A stretch of DNA of 64,000 bases, taken from NCBI RefSeq assembly GCF_027622945.1, contig NZ_JAPZVQ010000001.1:62001-126000 (forward strand), given 5' to 3'. Positions 51,136 through 59,642 of the stretch are shown here, in pieces. Source of the DNA: Glycomyces lechevalierae (lineage in GTDB: Bacteria > Actinomycetota > Actinomycetes > Mycobacteriales > Micromonosporaceae). Numbering within the stretch: position 1 is the first letter of the stretch; each line of letters opens with the position of its first letter. The position numbers and the translations under genes were made by a program. The notes beneath the pieces are model-generated. The model was given only the letters and a program-made list of their open reading frames with translations. It was not told the origin of the DNA and searched no databases.

Positions 51136-52050
51136 GTGGCGACTGGTACGGAAAGCGTTCCGGAGCACGGTCCTGAACAGCACGGTCTCGATGAGGCCGC
51201 CGCGACGTTCACGGCGGTGCGCCCGCGCCTGTTCGGCATCGCGTACCGGATGCTCGCCAGCGCCGCCGAAGCCGAGGACCTGGTGCAGGAGGTGTGGCTG
51301 CGCTGGCAGGCGTACGACCGCGCGCGGGTCGAGCACCCCGCCGCGTTCCTCGCGACCACGACCACGCGGCTCGCCGTCAACGCCCTCAAGTCCGCCCGCG
51401 CCCGCCGCGAGACCTACATCGGGCCGTGGCTGCCCGAACCGGTCGACACCGAGGCCGACCCTTACCTGGGCGCAGAGCGCGGCGAGGCCCTGGAGTTCGC
51501 GGCGCTGCTGCTCATGGAGCGCCTCTCCCCCAACGAGCGCGCCGCGTACGTGCTGCGGGTGGCCTTCGACTACCCGTACGGGCAGATCGCGGAGATCCTG
51601 GGGACGAGCGAAGCGTCCGTGCGGCAGTTGGTGAGCCGGGCGCGCAAGCACATGTCGGTCGGGCGGCGGGCGGCGGTGCGGCCGGACGCGCAGCGCCGGC
51701 TCCTGTCCGCGTTCCTGGCGGCGGCGAAGCACGGCGACATGGGCGAGCTCGAGAAGCTGTTCGCGGCGGACGTGACGAGCCTGTCCGACGGCAATGGCGC
51801 GCATCAGGTCTCGCGGCGCCCGGTGGTCGGCGCGGGCCGGGTCGCGAAGTTCCTCGCGGCCATCGCGGACTGGTTCTGGGAGGACCTCGAGATCGATCTG
51901 GTCGAGGTCAACGGCCAGACCGCCGCGGTGCTGCGCCGCGACGGCGGGGTGTACGGCGTGATCACCGTGGGCGCCACCGAGGAGGGCATCGACCAGGTGC
52001 TGTGGATCGTGAACCCCGAGAAGCTGACGGCGCTGCCGCAGCGGGGGTGA
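51136..52050 (+). CDS. ECF41-type sigma factor with SnoaL-like domain (SigJ family)
   Basis: A 304-residue ECF factor. Region 2 begins RPRLFGIAYRMLASAAEAED; region 4 has YPYGQIAEILGTSEASVRQL. The linker has the WLPEP motif (in IGPWLPEPVD) that marks ECF41, and the C-terminal NTF2-like domain (about 180-300) has SDGNGAH where ECF41 proteins have DGGGK. In this group the C-terminal domain controls activity. GTG 51136 is chosen for GGAAGGGG upstream; an ATG at 51058 is also in frame. The convergent NAD-binding gene is the partner expected for ECF41 (carboxymuconolactone decarboxylase, oxidoreductase or epimerase). Confidence 0.9.
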   Translation: MATGTESVPEHGPEQHGLDEAAATFTAVRPRLFGIAYRMLASAAEAEDLVQEVWLRWQAYDRARVEHPAAFLATTTTRLAVNALKSARARRETYIGPWLPEPVDTEADPYLGAERGEALEFAALLLMERLSPNERAAYVLRVAFDYPYGQIAEILGTSEASVRQLVSRARKHMSVGRRAAVRPDAQRRLLSAFLAAAKHGDMGELEKLFAADVTSLSDGNGAHQVSRRPVVGAGRVAKFLAAIADWFWEDLEIDLVEVNGQTAAVLRRDGGVYGVITVGATEEGIDQVLWIVNPEKLTALPQRG

Positions 52051-52053
52051 AGC

Positions 52054-52131
52054 CGGGCCCGCGCCCGGCACTGTCCCGCGGTCCGTATGACGATCGGATC
52101 GATCCGCGGGACGGGTCCGGGCGCGGGCCCG
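52054..52131. terminator. large two-step inverted repeat, bidirectional terminator
   Basis: Outer arms of 15 bases (52054-52068 and 52117-52131) and inner arms of 9 bases (52073-52081 and 52104-52112) are perfect; between them are four-base mismatches, and the loop has 22 bases. It fills the gap between the convergent sigma factor and oxidoreductase stop codons (52050 and 52137). Confidence 0.85.
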
Positions 52132-52136
52132 ACCGG

Positions 52137-52871
52137 CTAACGCGCGAGCCATTCGCGGTAGGTGATCTTCCCGATCACGGCGTCCCCCTTGGGCACCAGG
52201 GCGTCGCCCTTGACCGCGGCGAACAGCCCGGCCGTGTCGTCGGTGACGACCTTCCGCGAGTCGCCGCGGGCCTCCAGGGTGATCCGCCCGAGCTCGTCGA
52301 GCGTGAACACCTCGGGCCCGGCCACGTCGCGCGTGCCCTGGAGCGGCGCGCCCGCTGACGCCTTGGCGACCGCCTGGGCGATCTCCGCCGCCGCGATCGG
52401 CTGCATCGGGGTGGCGGGCAGGCGCACGGTGGTGTCGTCCGAGGTCCAGGACATGGTCGCGTCCATGAACTCGAAGAACTGTGTGGACCGCACGATCGTG
52501 TAAGGCACGGGACCGGCCTTGAGCAGGTCTTCCTGGAGCACCTTGGCCCGGTAGTAGTCGAGCTCGGGCACGAGGTCCGCGCCGACGATCGAGAGGATCA
52601 CCGCGTGGCCGACCCCGGCCGCTTCCGCGGCCTCGATCATGTTGTCCATGCTCTTCTGGAAGAACTCGAACGACGCCTCGTCGAACGTGGGCGAGTTCGT
52701 CAGGTTGACCACGACGTCCGCGCCCTCCAGCGCCTCCGCCATGCCCTTCCCGGTCAGCACGTCGAGCCCGGTGGACGGCGAGTGCGGCACCGCCTCGTGA
52801 CCGTGCCCGTTCAGCAGGTCCACGACCTGCGATCCGATGCGACCCGTACCGCCGAAGACAGCGATCTTCAT
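52137..52871 (-). CDS. NmrA/SDR-type NAD(P)-binding protein, ECF41 partner
   Basis: A 244-residue atypical SDR. VFGGTGRIGSQVVDLL at the N-terminus binds NAD(P); VVVNLTNSPTFD and the strand VILSIVGAD follow, and the catalytic Tyr-x3-Lys appears as YYRAK (about 106-110) after SIVGAD. Proteins of this kind (NmrA-like reductases or sensors) are encoded beside ECF41 sigma factors and are usual targets of them. It is convergent with the sigma factor, with a long hairpin between. The start at 52871 is 94 bases after the GntR stop, so it is likely a separate unit. Substrate unknown. Confidence 0.85.
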   Translation of the reverse strand: MKIAVFGGTGRIGSQVVDLLNGHGHEAVPHSPSTGLDVLTGKGMAEALEGADVVVNLTNSPTFDEASFEFFQKSMDNMIEAAEAAGVGHAVILSIVGADLVPELDYYRAKVLQEDLLKAGPVPYTIVRSTQFFEFMDATMSWTSDDTTVRLPATPMQPIAAAEIAQAVAKASAGAPLQGTRDVAGPEVFTLDELGRITLEARGDSRKVVTDDTAGLFAAVKGDALVPKGDAVIGKITYREWLAR

Positions 52872-52965
52872 GACTTCCTCCTCTTCGCGGGGGCGGTTCG
52901 CCGCCCCGTCACGAGCTAGGACAAGGCTGCCGCATGGTTTGTGACAGGAGGCCGGATATGAATGT

Positions 52966-53640
52966 TCAGCCGCGCGGGCGCGGATCTTCGGCCCGGCCCG
53001 CCCACCAGCCGATCGCGTGGCGGATGTGCTGGCGCATCAGGGCCTCGGCGGCGTCGGCGTCCCCGGCGGCGAGGTGGTCGAGGAGGCGGTGGTGCTCGTC
53101 GGCCGAGACGTGGAGGCGGCTCGACTCGACCATCGAGACGAGCCCGACAAGGCGGGTGCGCTCCCGCAGGTCCGCGATCGTCTCCACGAGCACGTCGTTG
53201 CCGAGCAGCGCGGTGAGTTCGAGGTGGAAGGCCTGGTCGGCGAGGAGGTAGGCCGGGAGGTCGCCCGAGCGGGCCCCGGCGACGATCGCGTCCGCCTGGG
53301 CGCGGAAGTCCGCGAGGCGCCCGGCCGGGAAGGCCCCGGCGACCCGGGCCATCGCGGGCGGTTCGAGGAGCAGCCGGATCTCCACGATGTCCTGCAGGAG
53401 CTCGTCGCTCACGGCCGTCACCCGGAAGCCCTTGTTGCGCACCGTCTCCACGAAGCCGCGCTTCTCGAGGTCGAGCATCGCCTCGCGGACTGGGGTGGCC
53501 GAGACCGCGAACCGCTCGGCGACGCGCGGGACGGTGAGCAGCGTGCCGGGCGCGAGCTCGCCGGAGATGATCGCGAGCGAGAGCATCCGGGCCACGCGCA
53601 CGCGCAGGCTCTCGCCCGGTTCCAGGCGCCGGTCGCTCAT
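52966..53640 (-). CDS. GntR-family regulator (FCD subfamily) of the peptide/arabinoside operon
   Basis: A 224-residue GntR protein. Winged helix at about 10-75 (SLAIISGELAPGTLLTVPRV, then SATPVREAMLDLEKRG), followed by an FCD effector domain of six helices (about 85-212), with potential metal ligands in AYLLADQAFHLELT and the histidines ADEHHRLLDHL. It is the last gene of the operon, overlapping the GH127 stop by ATGA. It most likely represses the operon and senses a breakdown product such as a sugar or amino acid; the operon promoter itself lies beyond the right edge. Confidence 0.9.
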   Translation of the reverse strand: MSDRRLEPGESLRVRVARMLSLAIISGELAPGTLLTVPRVAERFAVSATPVREAMLDLEKRGFVETVRNKGFRVTAVSDELLQDIVEIRLLLEPPAMARVAGAFPAGRLADFRAQADAIVAGARSGDLPAYLLADQAFHLELTALLGNDVLVETIADLRERTRLVGLVSMVESSRLHVSADEHHRLLDHLAAGDADAAEALMRQHIRHAIGWWAGRAEDPRPRG

Positions 53641-56036
53641 CGCGGGCCGTTCTTCCCGGGGATCACGAGCCGCCGCCGAGGCTCCTCGTTGCCCGCGCGG
53701 TCCGTCGCGGCGTACTCGATGACCTGGGATTCGGGGCCGATCGCGCGCACGAACGCCTCCTGGAAGGTGCCCCAGAACGTGCCCGGGCCCTCCCACTGGA
53801 TCCGCTCCACCCCGGAGACCTCGTCCGCGGCGTGGAGGGTGATCTCCCAGCTCGAGCCGAGGTCCTTCACGGTGGCGCGGGAGACCGGCGGGGCCGTGTC
53901 GACGCTGAGCTCGCGAACGGTGGTCGCAGTGCGGCCCTCGCTGTCGTGGACGCGGGCCTCGAGGTACTGCACGCCTTCGGTGTCGAGCGTGACGGGGGCC
54001 GTATAGGGCTGCCAGTCGCCTTGGCCGACACGGAGTTCGAGGCGCACGGCTTCCGCTTCGGCTTCGAGCGTGTGAAGTCGGATCGTGGGCGCGGTCGTGT
54101 ACCAGCCGGACGGGGCCGGCTCCTCCATGACCTCGATGGCGACGGCCGGCATGCCGGGCGGGACAGGGTCGAACGCGAACTCGGGCTCGCGGCTGCGGAC
54201 GTACATGTGGTACTTGGTGTCCAGGCCGGACCAGCAGGGTTCGAACTCGACGCCGTCGAGTCGCACTGTGCCCTTCGCGGCGAGCTCGGCGAGGAGTTCG
54301 GGCCCGGTCTGCTCGGTGATGACGTCGCCGTCCTCGCGGCGGCCCGCGAGCGGGAACGCCAGGGAGGTGGTCAGCTCCGAGCGGGCGAGGAGGAGCGTCG
54401 GGCCGAGGAAGAGCGCGCATTGGCGTTCGTCGTCGATCGCCGGTTCGGCGCGCAGGCGCGCGGGAGTGGTGAGGTGGAGTTCGTCGCCGGATCGCCAAGC
54501 GCGCGTGAGGGACACGTACCGGCCTGGAACGGGAGTCGCTTCGGCCGGTTCGCCGTTGAGGCGCAGTTCGAGGTCGCCCGCGGCCCAGGTCGGGACGCGG
54601 AGGTGGACGGTGCGCTCCTCGGCGGTCTCGCCTTCGAAGGCGAGCGTGATGCCTTCGCCCAGAGGGAAACCCGAGCGGAGCCGCACGCGCAGCCCGGCCT
54701 CGGCCCAGTGGAGGTCCGAGTCGATCGGGAGGTTCACGTAGAGGCCGTCGGGGCTGTGGAAGTAGATCGTGTCCTGGTACTTGACGTGGTTCTCCAGGCC
54801 CGTGCCGCCGCAGCACGTGCCCACGTTGCCGTACTCGCGGAACGCGCCCGGGTGCACCGGGAACATGTACGTGACCTCGGGACTGGTGTCCGATCGGACG
54901 GCGCGGCGCGAGCCCAGGACGTGGTTGAGGACCGTGCGCTCGTAGTAGTCCATATAGGCCGGATCGTGCGTGTGCGCGAAGAGCCGGCGGGCGAGTTTCA
55001 GCAGGTTGTAAGCCGCGCAGGTCTCGGCGTTGCGGTGGCCCACGTCCCCGGCCACGGTGTCCGGCGGGCCCCACAGCTCGCTCTCGCCGGTGCCGCCGTG
55101 GGCGTACATGCGGCCGGGCACGACCTGGTCCCAGATGCCCTGCGCCGCTTCGAGGTAGCGGGGCTCACCGGTCTGCTCGTGCTCCTCCACGTAGCCGATG
55201 AGCTGGGGCAGGTGCTGGTTGGCGTGCATGTCCGTGAGGACGTCCGTGCGCGAGGCGCCCGCTTCGAGGACGTTCTCCTGGTCGAAGAACGCGGCGGTCT
55301 CCAGGAACACGGGCTTGCGCGCGGCGGCGGCGAGGCGGGCCATGGTCTCGTTCATGCCGCCGAACTCCCCCGCGATGTAGAGCGACCACATGCGCTGGCG
55401 GCGTTCGGGATCGAGGCGGGAGAGGCGCTGATGGACCCAGTGGCCCATGGCGACGGCGATCGGCAGCGCCTGCTTGTTCCCGGTGAGCTCGTGGGCGTCG
55501 AGCAGCCCGGCCATGAGCTTGTGGCAGGTGTAGTAGGGCGCCCAGATCTCACCGTACGGGGCGAAGTCCTCGAGCCGCGAGAACTGCCATTCGCCGTAGG
55601 CCGCAAGGAAACCAGGGTGCGAGTAGCGACCGGTCGCCGCCAGGGCGGCCTGGACCTCGCCGAGGCCCATCACGAAGCCGTCCACTTTGGCCTTCAGGAC
55701 GGGGTCGTGCTCCCCCGCGGCCGCGAGGGCGAGCATGGAGAGGAAGTGCCCGGCGTAGTGGCCGCGCAGGAGGTTGGCGGTGGGGGCGTGCTCGCGGCCG
55801 GGATAGTCGGCCTCGCCCCAGGCCTGCTCGTCGGGGTGGCCGAAGTCCTCCCAGTTGCCGGGCGGGAGCGCGCCGCGCGTGTCGAGGCCGGCGTTGCGGC
55901 GGAAGACGGCGAGCAGGCGGTCGACGGGGTAGACGCGGGCGAGGTGCAGCATCTCGTCGCGGGCGCGCGCGAAGACGCTCGCACCGTCGATGCGGACGGC
56001 GCCGAGCGGGAAGGGCCGCAAGGAGGGCGCCGTCAT
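53637..56036 (-). CDS. GH127-family beta-L-arabinofuranosidase
   Basis: A 799-residue GH127 enzyme. The zinc/nucleophile site of the type enzyme HypBA1 is intact: Glu338 and Cys340 in NAETCAAYN and Cys408/Cys409 in VGTCCGGTGLENH. HypBA1 releases L-arabinofuranose from beta-1,2-linked arabino-oligosaccharides on hydroxyproline (extensin type). An (alpha/alpha)6 barrel (about 20-430) is followed by beta domains and a C-terminal Ig/OmpL47-like segment (about 640-790; LDTEGVQYLEARVHDSEG). No signal peptide is present, so it acts on material brought into the cell. It overlaps the M24 peptidase stop and the GntR start by four bases each. Confidence 0.93.
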   Translation of the reverse strand: MTAPSLRPFPLGAVRIDGASVFARARDEMLHLARVYPVDRLLAVFRRNAGLDTRGALPPGNWEDFGHPDEQAWGEADYPGREHAPTANLLRGHYAGHFLSMLALAAAGEHDPVLKAKVDGFVMGLGEVQAALAATGRYSHPGFLAAYGEWQFSRLEDFAPYGEIWAPYYTCHKLMAGLLDAHELTGNKQALPIAVAMGHWVHQRLSRLDPERRQRMWSLYIAGEFGGMNETMARLAAAARKPVFLETAAFFDQENVLEAGASRTDVLTDMHANQHLPQLIGYVEEHEQTGEPRYLEAAQGIWDQVVPGRMYAHGGTGESELWGPPDTVAGDVGHRNAETCAAYNLLKLARRLFAHTHDPAYMDYYERTVLNHVLGSRRAVRSDTSPEVTYMFPVHPGAFREYGNVGTCCGGTGLENHVKYQDTIYFHSPDGLYVNLPIDSDLHWAEAGLRVRLRSGFPLGEGITLAFEGETAEERTVHLRVPTWAAGDLELRLNGEPAEATPVPGRYVSLTRAWRSGDELHLTTPARLRAEPAIDDERQCALFLGPTLLLARSELTTSLAFPLAGRREDGDVITEQTGPELLAELAAKGTVRLDGVEFEPCWSGLDTKYHMYVRSREPEFAFDPVPPGMPAVAIEVMEEPAPSGWYTTAPTIRLHTLEAEAEAVRLELRVGQGDWQPYTAPVTLDTEGVQYLEARVHDSEGRTATTVRELSVDTAPPVSRATVKDLGSSWEITLHAADEVSGVERIQWEGPGTFWGTFQEAFVRAIGPESQVIEYAATDRAGNEEPRRRLVIPGKNGPR

Positions 56037-57490
56037 GGGGTCTCCTCGAGGCGGGCCCGGGTCCAGGCTTCGACCCCGGCGGCGTCGATCGGGAGGGCGG
56101 CGGAGAGGACTTCGGCGCCGTCCTCGGTGACGAGGAGGTCGTCTTCGAGGCGCACGCCGATGCCGCGCAGCTCCGGCGGCACGGTGAGGTCGTGGGCGTG
56201 GAAGTAGAGGCCGGGTTCGACGGTCATGACGACGCCGGGTTCGAGGTCGGCGCCCATGTACTCCTCGTATTCGGCGTGGCCGCAGTCGTGCGTGTCGAGG
56301 CCGAGGTGGTGGCCGATGCCGCAGGCGAGGTAGCGGCGGTGCTGCTGGCCCTCCGGCGAGAGGGCCTCGTCGACCGAGACGGGCAGGAGGCCCCAGTCGT
56401 GGAGGCCTTGGGCGATCACTTCCATTGCGGCGAAATGGAAGTCGAGGTACTGGACGCCGGGGCGGACCTGGGCCATGCCGGCGCGGTGGGCCTTCTCGAC
56501 GAGGTCGTGGACCTCGCGCTGCTGCGGGCTGAAGGTGCCGCTCGCCGGGAGGGTGCGGGTGACGTCGGCGGTGTAGAGGCTCTCGGCCTCCACACCCATG
56601 TCGAGCAGGAGCGCCGCGTCGGGGAGGACGGGGCCGTCGCAGCGGACCCAGTGGAGGACGGGCGCGTTGGGGCCGGAACCGACGATCGTGGTGTAGCCGG
56701 TGCCGTTGCCGTGGGTGCGGGCGTGGCGGTCGAAGGTGCCCTGGAGCCAGCGCTCGCCGAGGCCTTCGACAGCGCCGCTGCCGATGGCGCGCGGGATCTC
56801 GCGGGCGACGGCGGCGAAGCCCGTGACGGTGGCGTCGACGGCGAGGCGCATCTGCTCGATCTCCCAGGCGTCCTTGACCATGCGGAGGACGGAGAGGTGG
56901 CGGTCGAGGAGCGCGGAGGGGTCCAGGCCGTGGTCGGCGGCGAAGGTCTCGCTCGTGGTCTGGATCGTCAACGCGCCCTTGAGACTCGCGCCTTTCAACC
57001 CGTGGTCGTCGACGGCGTTGAGCGGTGCGACGTCGAGCTGGAGGGCTTCGGCCCATTCGGGGAGGCCGGGCGAGGCGCCGACCCACAGTTCGCCGTGGTT
57101 GGCGTCGCCGAAGAAGCCGGTGTCGCCGGGGCGGAAGGGCGGGGGCAGGTAGAGGCGGGCGTCGTGGCCGCCGGGGCGCGGGGTCATGACGAGGACGGCG
57201 TCCTCGGCGTGGCAGCCGGTGAGCCACACGAAGTCGCTGTCCGGGCGGAAGAGGTAGGTGTTGTCGTCGTTGCGGGTCGGGGCGGTGCCCGAGTGGACGA
57301 CGACGGTGGCGCCGGGGAGGCGTTCGCTCAGGCGGCGGCGGTGCTCGGCGGCGGCCTGCGCGGCGCCCTCGACCGGCCGCGCCGGGACGGGGTCGGTGCC
57401 CCAGCCGGAGGCGATGTGCTCGGTGAAGCCCTTGATGTCCTTGATCTTCGGGTAGCGGGTGCCCGCGTAGGGCGGCCTGGCGTCGGTCAT
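56033..57490 (-). CDS. M24B-family Xaa-Pro aminopeptidase (PepP-like)
   Basis: A 485-residue aminopeptidase P type enzyme. N-terminal AMP_N domain (about 45-180; YLFRPDSDFVWLTG) and pita-bread catalytic domain with the five metal ligands: Asp in LLLDMGVE, Asp in TADVTRT, His in GIGHHLGLD, Glu in TVEPGLY and Glu in VRLEDD. It removes an N-terminal residue that is followed by proline (or hydroxyproline). No signal peptide. Overlaps the hydrolase upstream and GH127 downstream by ATGA. Its place beside an iminopeptidase and an arabinofuranosidase points to proline-rich glycopeptide substrates. Confidence 0.92.
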   Translation of the reverse strand: MTDARPPYAGTRYPKIKDIKGFTEHIASGWGTDPVPARPVEGAAQAAAEHRRRLSERLPGATVVVHSGTAPTRNDDNTYLFRPDSDFVWLTGCHAEDAVLVMTPRPGGHDARLYLPPPFRPGDTGFFGDANHGELWVGASPGLPEWAEALQLDVAPLNAVDDHGLKGASLKGALTIQTTSETFAADHGLDPSALLDRHLSVLRMVKDAWEIEQMRLAVDATVTGFAAVAREIPRAIGSGAVEGLGERWLQGTFDRHARTHGNGTGYTTIVGSGPNAPVLHWVRCDGPVLPDAALLLDMGVEAESLYTADVTRTLPASGTFSPQQREVHDLVEKAHRAGMAQVRPGVQYLDFHFAAMEVIAQGLHDWGLLPVSVDEALSPEGQQHRRYLACGIGHHLGLDTHDCGHAEYEEYMGADLEPGVVMTVEPGLYFHAHDLTVPPELRGIGVRLEDDLLVTEDGAEVLSAALPIDAAGVEAWTRARLEETP

Positions 57491-58788
57491 CGCCGTTCTC
57501 CTCCTCGGTCGCGCACCAGCTCCCGGAGGCGGGCGAAGACCCGCTCGGCGCCGATGCCGTCGTGCTCGTACTCGTTGGTGACCCACGCCTGGGCGTTGCC
57601 GAGGCCGCGCAGGGTGTCGAGCTGCAGCCCGGAGTCGACGAACATGTCGTCGAAGTAGACGGCTGCGGCCACGGGGACCTCGTTGGCGGCCAGGCGTTCG
57701 GGGTCGAGGATCGGGCTCCACTCCGCGCGGGCGGCGAGGGCGTGGACGGCGGGCGCGAAGCCGCGCAGGAGCCGGACCTCCTCGAACATCCACGGGAACG
57801 CCATCTCGCCGGTGAACGGGAGGGGGCGGACCTCCTCGTCGAACTCGGGGCGGCGGTCGCGCTCCCGTTGGGCGGCCCAGGCGGTGGGACCGTTGGGTCC
57901 GTCGCCGTAGATGGACTCCTGCAGGGTCCAGAACAGGGGGTTCCCGGCGGAGGAGGTGCGGGCGAGGACGCCGGCGAGGAAGCCCTCGGAGAGGCGGTCG
58001 CCGCGGATGAAGGCGTCCTCGACGAGCCAGTGCATCCGCTCGAAGCCGGGCTTCATGCCGAAGTCGATGCCGAGGGACTGGAAGCGGCGCACGGTGAGCA
58101 CGTCGCCGTCCGGGAGCAGGACCGGTTCGGCCGCAAGGCGGTCGGCGATCCTGGCGACCTGCTCCACGTCGTGCGGGTAGCGGCGGTAGTACTCGGCGGT
58201 CTTGGCGGCGACGCGGTCGAAGGTGCGGCGGTAGACCTCCTCGGCACTCATCGGGTTGCCGGGGATGCCGCCGCACACGTACGCGGCGGTGAGCGCTTCG
58301 GGCGCGTGCGAGAGGTAGGCGAGGGTGAGCCAGCCGCCGTAGCTCTGCGCGAGCGTCGCCCACCGCCGTCCGCTGTAGACGGTCTGGCGGACGTGCTCGA
58401 GGTCGCGGACGATCGAGTCGGCCCTGAAGCGGGACAAGTGGTCCGCTCCGGTCTCGGCGTCCATTTCGGAGACGATTTGCGCGTCGAGCGGGGTGCTGCG
58501 GCCGGTGCCTCGCTGGTCGACCAGGACGATCCGGTAGTGCCGCAGCGCTTCCGCTATCCAGCCGCCCGGTTCGAGCGGGCGGGGGTTCGCCCCGCCTGGG
58601 CCGCCCTGGAGGTAGGTGACGAGCGGCAGGTCGTCCCCGCGCTTGTCCGGGTCCACGAGCTCGCGCACGAAGACCTCGATCGCGCCGGATTCGGGGTGCC
58701 ACCAGTCGAGCGGGACCGGGACGCGGCGCTCGCGCACCCACATGCCCGGCAGTTGGTATTCGACGTATTCGACACCGGGGTCCCTCAC
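57487..58788 (-). CDS. alpha/beta hydrolase, proline iminopeptidase-like (S33)
   Basis: A 433-residue S33-type hydrolase. The oxyanion motif is YLQGGPGGANP, LVDQRGTGRS follows, and the nucleophile Ser lies in LAQSYGGWLTL; a large cap domain is in the middle, and NEYEHDGIGAERV near the C-terminus holds the likely His. Enzymes with this build remove N-terminal proline from peptides. GTG 58788 (AGAGGAAG upstream) overlaps the upstream ATPase stop; an in-frame codon at 58845 would run deep into that gene. It gives the Pro-releasing step that complements the M24 enzyme encoded next. Confidence 0.87.
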   Translation of the reverse strand: MRDPGVEYVEYQLPGMWVRERRVPVPLDWWHPESGAIEVFVRELVDPDKRGDDLPLVTYLQGGPGGANPRPLEPGGWIAEALRHYRIVLVDQRGTGRSTPLDAQIVSEMDAETGADHLSRFRADSIVRDLEHVRQTVYSGRRWATLAQSYGGWLTLAYLSHAPEALTAAYVCGGIPGNPMSAEEVYRRTFDRVAAKTAEYYRRYPHDVEQVARIADRLAAEPVLLPDGDVLTVRRFQSLGIDFGMKPGFERMHWLVEDAFIRGDRLSEGFLAGVLARTSSAGNPLFWTLQESIYGDGPNGPTAWAAQRERDRRPEFDEEVRPLPFTGEMAFPWMFEEVRLLRGFAPAVHALAARAEWSPILDPERLAANEVPVAAAVYFDDMFVDSGLQLDTLRGLGNAQAWVTNEYEHDGIGAERVFARLRELVRDRGGERR

Positions 58789-59642
58789 AAGGCTTCCTCT
58801 CGCTCGCGGCGGGCCTGCTCGTTGCGCCGCCGCGCGGCGTCCCACTCGGGGCGGATGCGCGGCACGGCGGCCAGGAGCTTCTTCGTGTACTCGTGCTGCG
58901 GCGCACCGAAGACCGCGTCCCGGTCGCCGGACTCGACGATGCGGCCGCCGTTCATCACCGCCACCCGGGTCGCGATCTGGCGGACCACCGCGAGGTCGTG
59001 CGCGATGAACAGATAGCTGAACCCCTCCTCGTCCTGGAGGCGGCGCAGCAGGTTGATGACCTGCGCCTGCACCGAGACGTCCAGGGCCGAGACCGCCTCG
59101 TCGGCGATGATCAGCTTGGGGGACACCGCGAGCGCGCGGGCGATGCCGATGCGCTGGGCCTGCCCGCCCGAGAACTGGGCGGGGAAGCGGTTCGCGTGGT
59201 CGGGGTTCAGGCCGACGCGCTCGAGGAGCGCGCCGGTGAAGACGCGCGCGCCGCCGGGGATCGGGCGGCGCTGGTAGGCGAGCGGCGCGGTGACGATCCG
59301 CTCCACCGTGTGCTTCGGGTTCAGCGACGAGTACGGGTCCTGGAAGACCATCTGCACTTCACTGCGGAACGCGTGCAGGGCCTTCCCGGAGAGCGCGTGG
59401 ACCTCGCGGCCGTCGAACTCGATCGTGCCGCTCGTGGTGTCGATGAGCCGCGCGATCAGGCGCGCGGTGGTGGACTTGCCCGAACCGGACTCGCCCACGA
59501 GTGCGAGCGTCTCGCCCTTGGCGACCTCGAGCGAGACGTCGTCGACGGCGCGGAAGCGGCCGGAGCGGCCCAGGAGGCCGCCGCCGGAGACGGTGAACTC
59601 CTTGACCAGGTTCCGCGCGCGCAGCAGGGTTTCGCCGGTCAT
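58785..59642 (-). CDS. oppF: ABC oligopeptide transporter ATP-binding protein (OppF type)
   Basis: A 285-residue ATPase with Walker A GESGSGKST, Q-loop VFQDPYSSLNP, signature FSGGQAQRI, Walker B LIIADEAVSALD and switch IAHDLA. The C-terminal tail is rich in Arg and Glu (RRRNEQARREREEAL) and lacks the usual Cys-containing oligo_HPY extension. It overlaps the preceding OppD-type gene by ATGA. The pair drives the importer made by the genes upstream. Confidence 0.92.
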   Translation of the reverse strand: MTGETLLRARNLVKEFTVSGGGLLGRSGRFRAVDDVSLEVAKGETLALVGESGSGKSTTARLIARLIDTTSGTIEFDGREVHALSGKALHAFRSEVQMVFQDPYSSLNPKHTVERIVTAPLAYQRRPIPGGARVFTGALLERVGLNPDHANRFPAQFSGGQAQRIGIARALAVSPKLIIADEAVSALDVSVQAQVINLLRRLQDEEGFSYLFIAHDLAVVRQIATRVAVMNGGRIVESGDRDAVFGAPQHEYTKKLLAAVPRIRPEWDAARRRNEQARREREEAL

